Shown piece after piece: positions 60,371 to 64,000 of a stretch of DNA of 64,000 nucleotides (position 1 is the first letter of the stretch; the number at the start of each line of letters is the position of its first letter). Location: the NCBI GenBank assembly GCA_900660155.1, contig CABFPE010000147.1, forward strand, positions 446,343 to 510,342, written 5' to 3'. A program made the translations under genes and the position numbers. The notes below the pieces were generated by a model. It was not told the DNA's origin, made no database searches, and saw only the letters and a list, made by a program, of their open reading frames with translations. This stretch comes from Hofstenia miamia. Its lineage: Eukaryota; Xenacoelomorpha; Acoela; Hofsteniidae.

Positions 60371-61209
60371 TAAAATGTTGTTAGAACAAATATCTGTTAT
60401 GTGTACACTCATATATCTAGTTTATGTTAATATCAATTTACCATTTCCACCTTCTCCTATAAAGAACTAGGTTTTTAGATTTTAAAATTCTTGGTTTTTC
60501 CACATTGTATCTAAATGCTTATAGATTTAATTCTCATATGCTAAGGGCTGGGAATCTGTTGACATGACTCAGACTAAGGAAAAGAATTGTCAACCAACAT
60601 ATTAAAATTCAAAATTTTAGTACATTTTCTGCACAGGGTTTTGGCAAAAATGTCGAGAAACCCATTAGCAATGTTTTTGACAAAGGCTTTTAATCTGTAA
60701 AGTTCAAGTGTACTTAAAACATTTTTATTAATTTAGCACAAACTACCAAGTTTTATCACACAAATGTTTTGAAGTGTTTTTGAAAATGATAATCTTAAAA
60801 GCTTTTTTCTTAATGTATTTACCAGAGAATTACTAATTGGTTTTTTCAAGCTGCACATTTTCTGTGTCAGACAATCAAACATTCTTTCCATCCTCAACTA
60901 GCAGCTATTTTTTTAAAAATCTTTTCATTTTTAAGTTAGTTCTCATTTCAATCAATTTTGTTTTATTTCAACTTTTGTTTTAGTTTAAAAGTCATTCACC
61001 AATGTATCTGATTTTTTGTCTGGCTGGAATATTCTATTCACAGAATGGAAAATGCATGTAGAGGAGCATTTACAAATCCCAAATAATGTCAACTAGATTG
61101 CTATATACAAAGCATTCTCAAACCATCAAAAGCCCATAAACCAAGTAATTTCATATGAGGTTTCAGCACATTATTCTGCAAAAATATACTTAACATATGA
61201 GATAAAGAT
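60371..61209. other. Non-coding interval between LINE and Polinton fossil
   Basis: AT-rich, one CpG at 60654. No recognisable gene; it may include eroded flank of the Polinton. Confidence 0.35.
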
Positions 61210-63180
61210 GGCTAAACCCAAAAAAATAAGGAAGAAAAGACAGTGGTACTTTATCAAACAAGCTTGTCAAAATCAATTTTTAGATCCAGACTAAACATTA
61301 GCAATTTCTATAGAATAGTCTATGAAATTGCAAACTACCTCTGTATGTAGAATACAAATTGGAGTGGTTTTATATTAAAATCAATAAACAGAGTCAGGCT
61401 TCATGTTTCCAAATACAATCCAAGTTGTGGAGGATCATATGTTACACTTCCAGACTACCTTAAAAGAAATAACTTTTTAGTAAACCCAAAAACCCATCAA
61501 TCCAAACTGTGTTTCCTGTACAGCATCCTAGCCTGCATGCATCTGGAAATTAAATATCAATGCCAAATAACAAGTTTGAATACATTTCTTCCAACACTAA
61601 AGTATGAAGGTCTAACTTTCCCATTATCAGTAAATGATATATGTATTTTTGAAGCATGGAACTTGATACATTTTAATGTCTATTCTCAAAATGAATGATC
61701 TCTTGTGCCAGCATATATGTCTCTATGGTCATATAAACAAAGTGTAAATCTATTGCTGATTGAAGAAGATGACAAGAGCCACTATTTAGCCATTGCAAAT
61801 TTAAGCACATGTCAGTGGTTTTTTTTAAAAATAGAGAGTGTGGTTTCATTTGCCCAAAATGCTTGTCAAGATTTAAGACCCAATAGAATTTAACAAAACA
61901 TGAAAATAAATGCAATGGATCAGCAGAACCCAACATCACATTTCCAGATCCATCAGAAAAAATTAAATTTAAAGGATTTGCAGCACAGAATTTTGTACCT
62001 ATTGTGGGAAGCCTAGATATTGAGACAATTACAAGAAAGGTTCACTGCATGCAGTCAAACCTGTCTACTAGTTATATAGTACAGAAAGTTGTGTGGTGAC
62101 TAGTAGTGTGGAAAAATTGTTATCATGCAAATTATATTCTCATGAGAATTATATGGAAGAGGGATTGAATCATTTATGCTAATTGGCAAAACAATTGTAT
62201 GAGATGAAGCAAAAAAATTGTAAAAAAACATTGTGATTTAGTAATTCCCTAAAGCAGCAGAAAATAATGTTGGTGACAGCAATGCAATACATATTTTGAA
62301 AAATGCATTTGCACATGATGATGTCAAAGTAATAGACCATTGTCACTTCACTGGAAACATTAGAGTTGTCACACATAATAATTGCAACATTCTAAATTGG
62401 AGCTTGCAATTTTTGCCAGTTTTTATGGATAATGGGAGCAAGTATGAAATGCATATTTTACTAAAAAATTTATGTATGAAGGATGGTGTGAAAGTGTTTT
62501 GTATCCCATGTACATCAGAAATATTTTGTTGTTAAGTTTAATGCTTGTAGAAGGATATAACAATAAATGTGGGGTTTACAAGACAATATATGAGGAACTA
62601 AGATTTTTGGACAGCTATCAATTTATAACCAAGAGTCAATCAAACCTCACAAAAAACATTGGATGTGATAACAGAGTGTCAACAGAGGGCATCAGTATTT
62701 TCCAAGGGCAAAGGCGAATTTCCTTTTATGTGGTTTAATTGTTTTGATAAATTTAATGAAGTGGGGCTACCAGATTTAGAACATTGGTGGGACATGTTGA
62801 CTGGAGAAATCCTGATAAGCCAGTAGGAAATGAATTTTGAAAAAACATGGATGTTGGGTGAATACCAAACTTTTAGACAGTTTTGCAAACTGACACACTC
62901 TTACTGTTGGATGTGATAAGAGAATTTTGTTTGGAAAGGATGGAGACATATCATCTTAACACTGCTCACTTTTTTACATTGTCCAACTTTATCTGGAACA
63001 CAATGCTAAAACATGCAGGGGTTTCACTTGATCCAATACATGATGAGGCAGAATTGAATTTTATACAAAATGGCACTCACAGAGGTATGTGCTTGATATT
63101 CTCAGATCAGTATTTCAAGGCAAATAACCCTTTAGTGGAGAGATATGATACTGAAAAAAATTCTAATTTCTTATAGATTG
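61210..63180 (+). mobile_element. Polinton/Maverick fossil, DNA polymerase B part
   Basis: Translated pieces resemble the protein-primed family B DNA polymerase of Polintons: a WYFIKQACQ-like start; SYVTLPDYLKRNNFLVN with a CFLYSILACMHL block; INLLLIEEDD/SHYLAIANLS-like text (VNLLLIEEDDKSHYLAIAN); HDDVKVIDHCHFTGNIR with NNCN, the conserved HCHxTGxxRG-like motif; then RFLDSYQFITKSQSNL and LDVIREFCLE with HFFTLSNFIWNTMLKHAGVS. The fossil is broken in several places. No integrase, capsid, ATPase or protease genes and no terminal repeats were seen in the window, so it is partial or continues beyond it. It sits in the CpG-poor domain, consistent with considerable age. Confidence 0.82.
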
Positions 63181-64000
63181 CTTGGCAACAATGAGTAGGA
63201 GTGGGCTCTCCTATGATACCCCCATGTTGAAATGGATAATAGAATTGCAATTAATATATTATTAACATTAAAAAATTTTGGTTTTAAATGAAGTAGGCAA
63301 AAATAATTATTTTTTATAATTACATGGTAAAGGATTGGTAGGATTTAAACCCAAAATCTTCCATATGTTAATGTGTTATTACACCACAAACCTTTGCATA
63401 ATTTTTTAACAACCACAGGTTTTATACAATATGTTGTACCTATGCATAATAATTTCAATATTATTCATATTCAAACAATATTAACCATTTCATTCACTAT
63501 TTTTTAGTATATAAACCCATTCTTAACAAGCAATTTATTGCCTTTTTTTGATTGAATGTACTCCATTTTAAATTAAACTATTGGACACATACCAAGCACA
63601 TGGCCACCTCCATATTATTTATAACTAAATGCCTTTATGACTAATTGTTGGACACCAATGGGAACACACTTTCAGTGTACCTAAAAGCTGTTATTAAAAT
63701 ATTTGAAGGTGTTACTAAACTTTAAGATCTATTATTTGAATTTAAACTGCTAACATGCTTTAGTTAAATTCATAAATGCTTGTTTATCAAGTAAAACCTT
63801 CTGATTTTAGAATGTTATTAACCCTTGAAAAGAGACTGCATAAAAATAATTGTTTTTGTTTAATAAATTAGATCAACAGTAAATATCCTAATGTAAAATA
63901 CAAAGTGTTATCTAATGTACACATCACTTCTATTGTTTGTACAATAAACAAAAAACCATTTACATGATAATTTGCATGAGAAAAGTTTCAGCAAATGCAA
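63181..64000. other. AT-rich end of window
   Basis: No gene or element was recognised and there is no CpG at all. It may contain further eroded Polinton sequence, but nothing supports that. Confidence 0.4.

Larger units (their letters stand above)
50992..64000. other. CpG-depleted domain
   Basis: From the CG at 50991 to the end of the window I find only seven CG dinucleotides, at about 51546, 51972, 53173, 53258, 54784, 60654 and 62715. The preceding 3 kb has about fifty. G+C is not obviously lower, so this is depletion of the dinucleotide, with TG and CA abundant. The domain includes LINE, LTR, MITE and Polinton sequence of different ages. See findings for interpretation. Confidence 0.9.

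Noticed and set aside
50991-64000. Right part as bacterial or other unrelated contamination
   Set aside because: It contains animal-type LINE, LTR and Polinton sequence and shares a LINE family and a short repeat with the left part; a misjoin within the same or a closely related genome remains possible.

Overview
The window looks like about 64 kb of an AT-rich, intron-rich, transposon-rich invertebrate animal genome. The evidence is a CaMKII-type kinase exon with GT/AG splice sites, very long introns, and animal-type hAT, Tc1/mariner, piggyBac, Penelope-like, R2-like and CR1/L2-like LINE and Polinton/Maverick relics. I cannot name a phylum. No rRNA, tRNA, CRISPR array or prokaryotic operon was seen.

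Host genes all lie on the minus strand. (1) A CaMKII-like kinase gene: the ATP-binding half of the kinase is one exon at 5200-4848, and a phase-compatible first coding exon is proposed at 32558-32503. The rest of the kinase lies beyond the left edge. If right, the 27 kb between them is an intron full of DNA transposons. (2) An unrecognised gene ending at 38525, with three phase-compatible exons between 39854 and 38525 and one apparent frame slip at an A7 run. (3) An unrecognised gene ending at 40241, with a 506-bp terminal exon and three candidate upstream exons at 46.9-47.6 kb. A 2.5-kb piggyBac element lies in its large intron.

Mobile layer, left part (1-51 kb): a hAT relic with a second hAT element nested in it (1-2.8 kb); a repeat present three times about 2.7 kb apart (2.8-8.7 kb); many MITEs with readable terminal inverted repeats and target duplications; two Tc1/mariner elements (13.4-14.6 and 26.4-27.7 kb); two Penelope-like fragments; LINE fragments (11.0, 35.0, 48.5 kb); and a full-length but mutated piggyBac (42.45-44.99 kb). 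Two places (16.66-17.08 and 19.26-19.54 kb) look like false duplications beside assembly gaps.

Mobile layer, right part (51-64 kb): a small non-coding LTR element with a MITE inside it, a LINE 3' end, an R2-like LINE with a 233-codon open reading frame, a second LINE on the opposite strand, and a broken Polinton DNA polymerase B fossil.

The main observation is a CpG cliff. Left of about 50,991 CpG dinucleotides are ordinary (roughly 10-17 per kb by eye). From there to 64,000 I count only seven in 13 kb. The two LTRs of the small LTR element differ from each other at several places as TG versus CA, the expected result of independent decay of ancestral CpG. The R2-like LINE family and one short repeat occur on both sides, with CpG on the left and TpG or CpA on the right. 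This fits either a sharp boundary of germline CpG methylation or decay, or a misjoin between two compartments of the same or a closely related genome.
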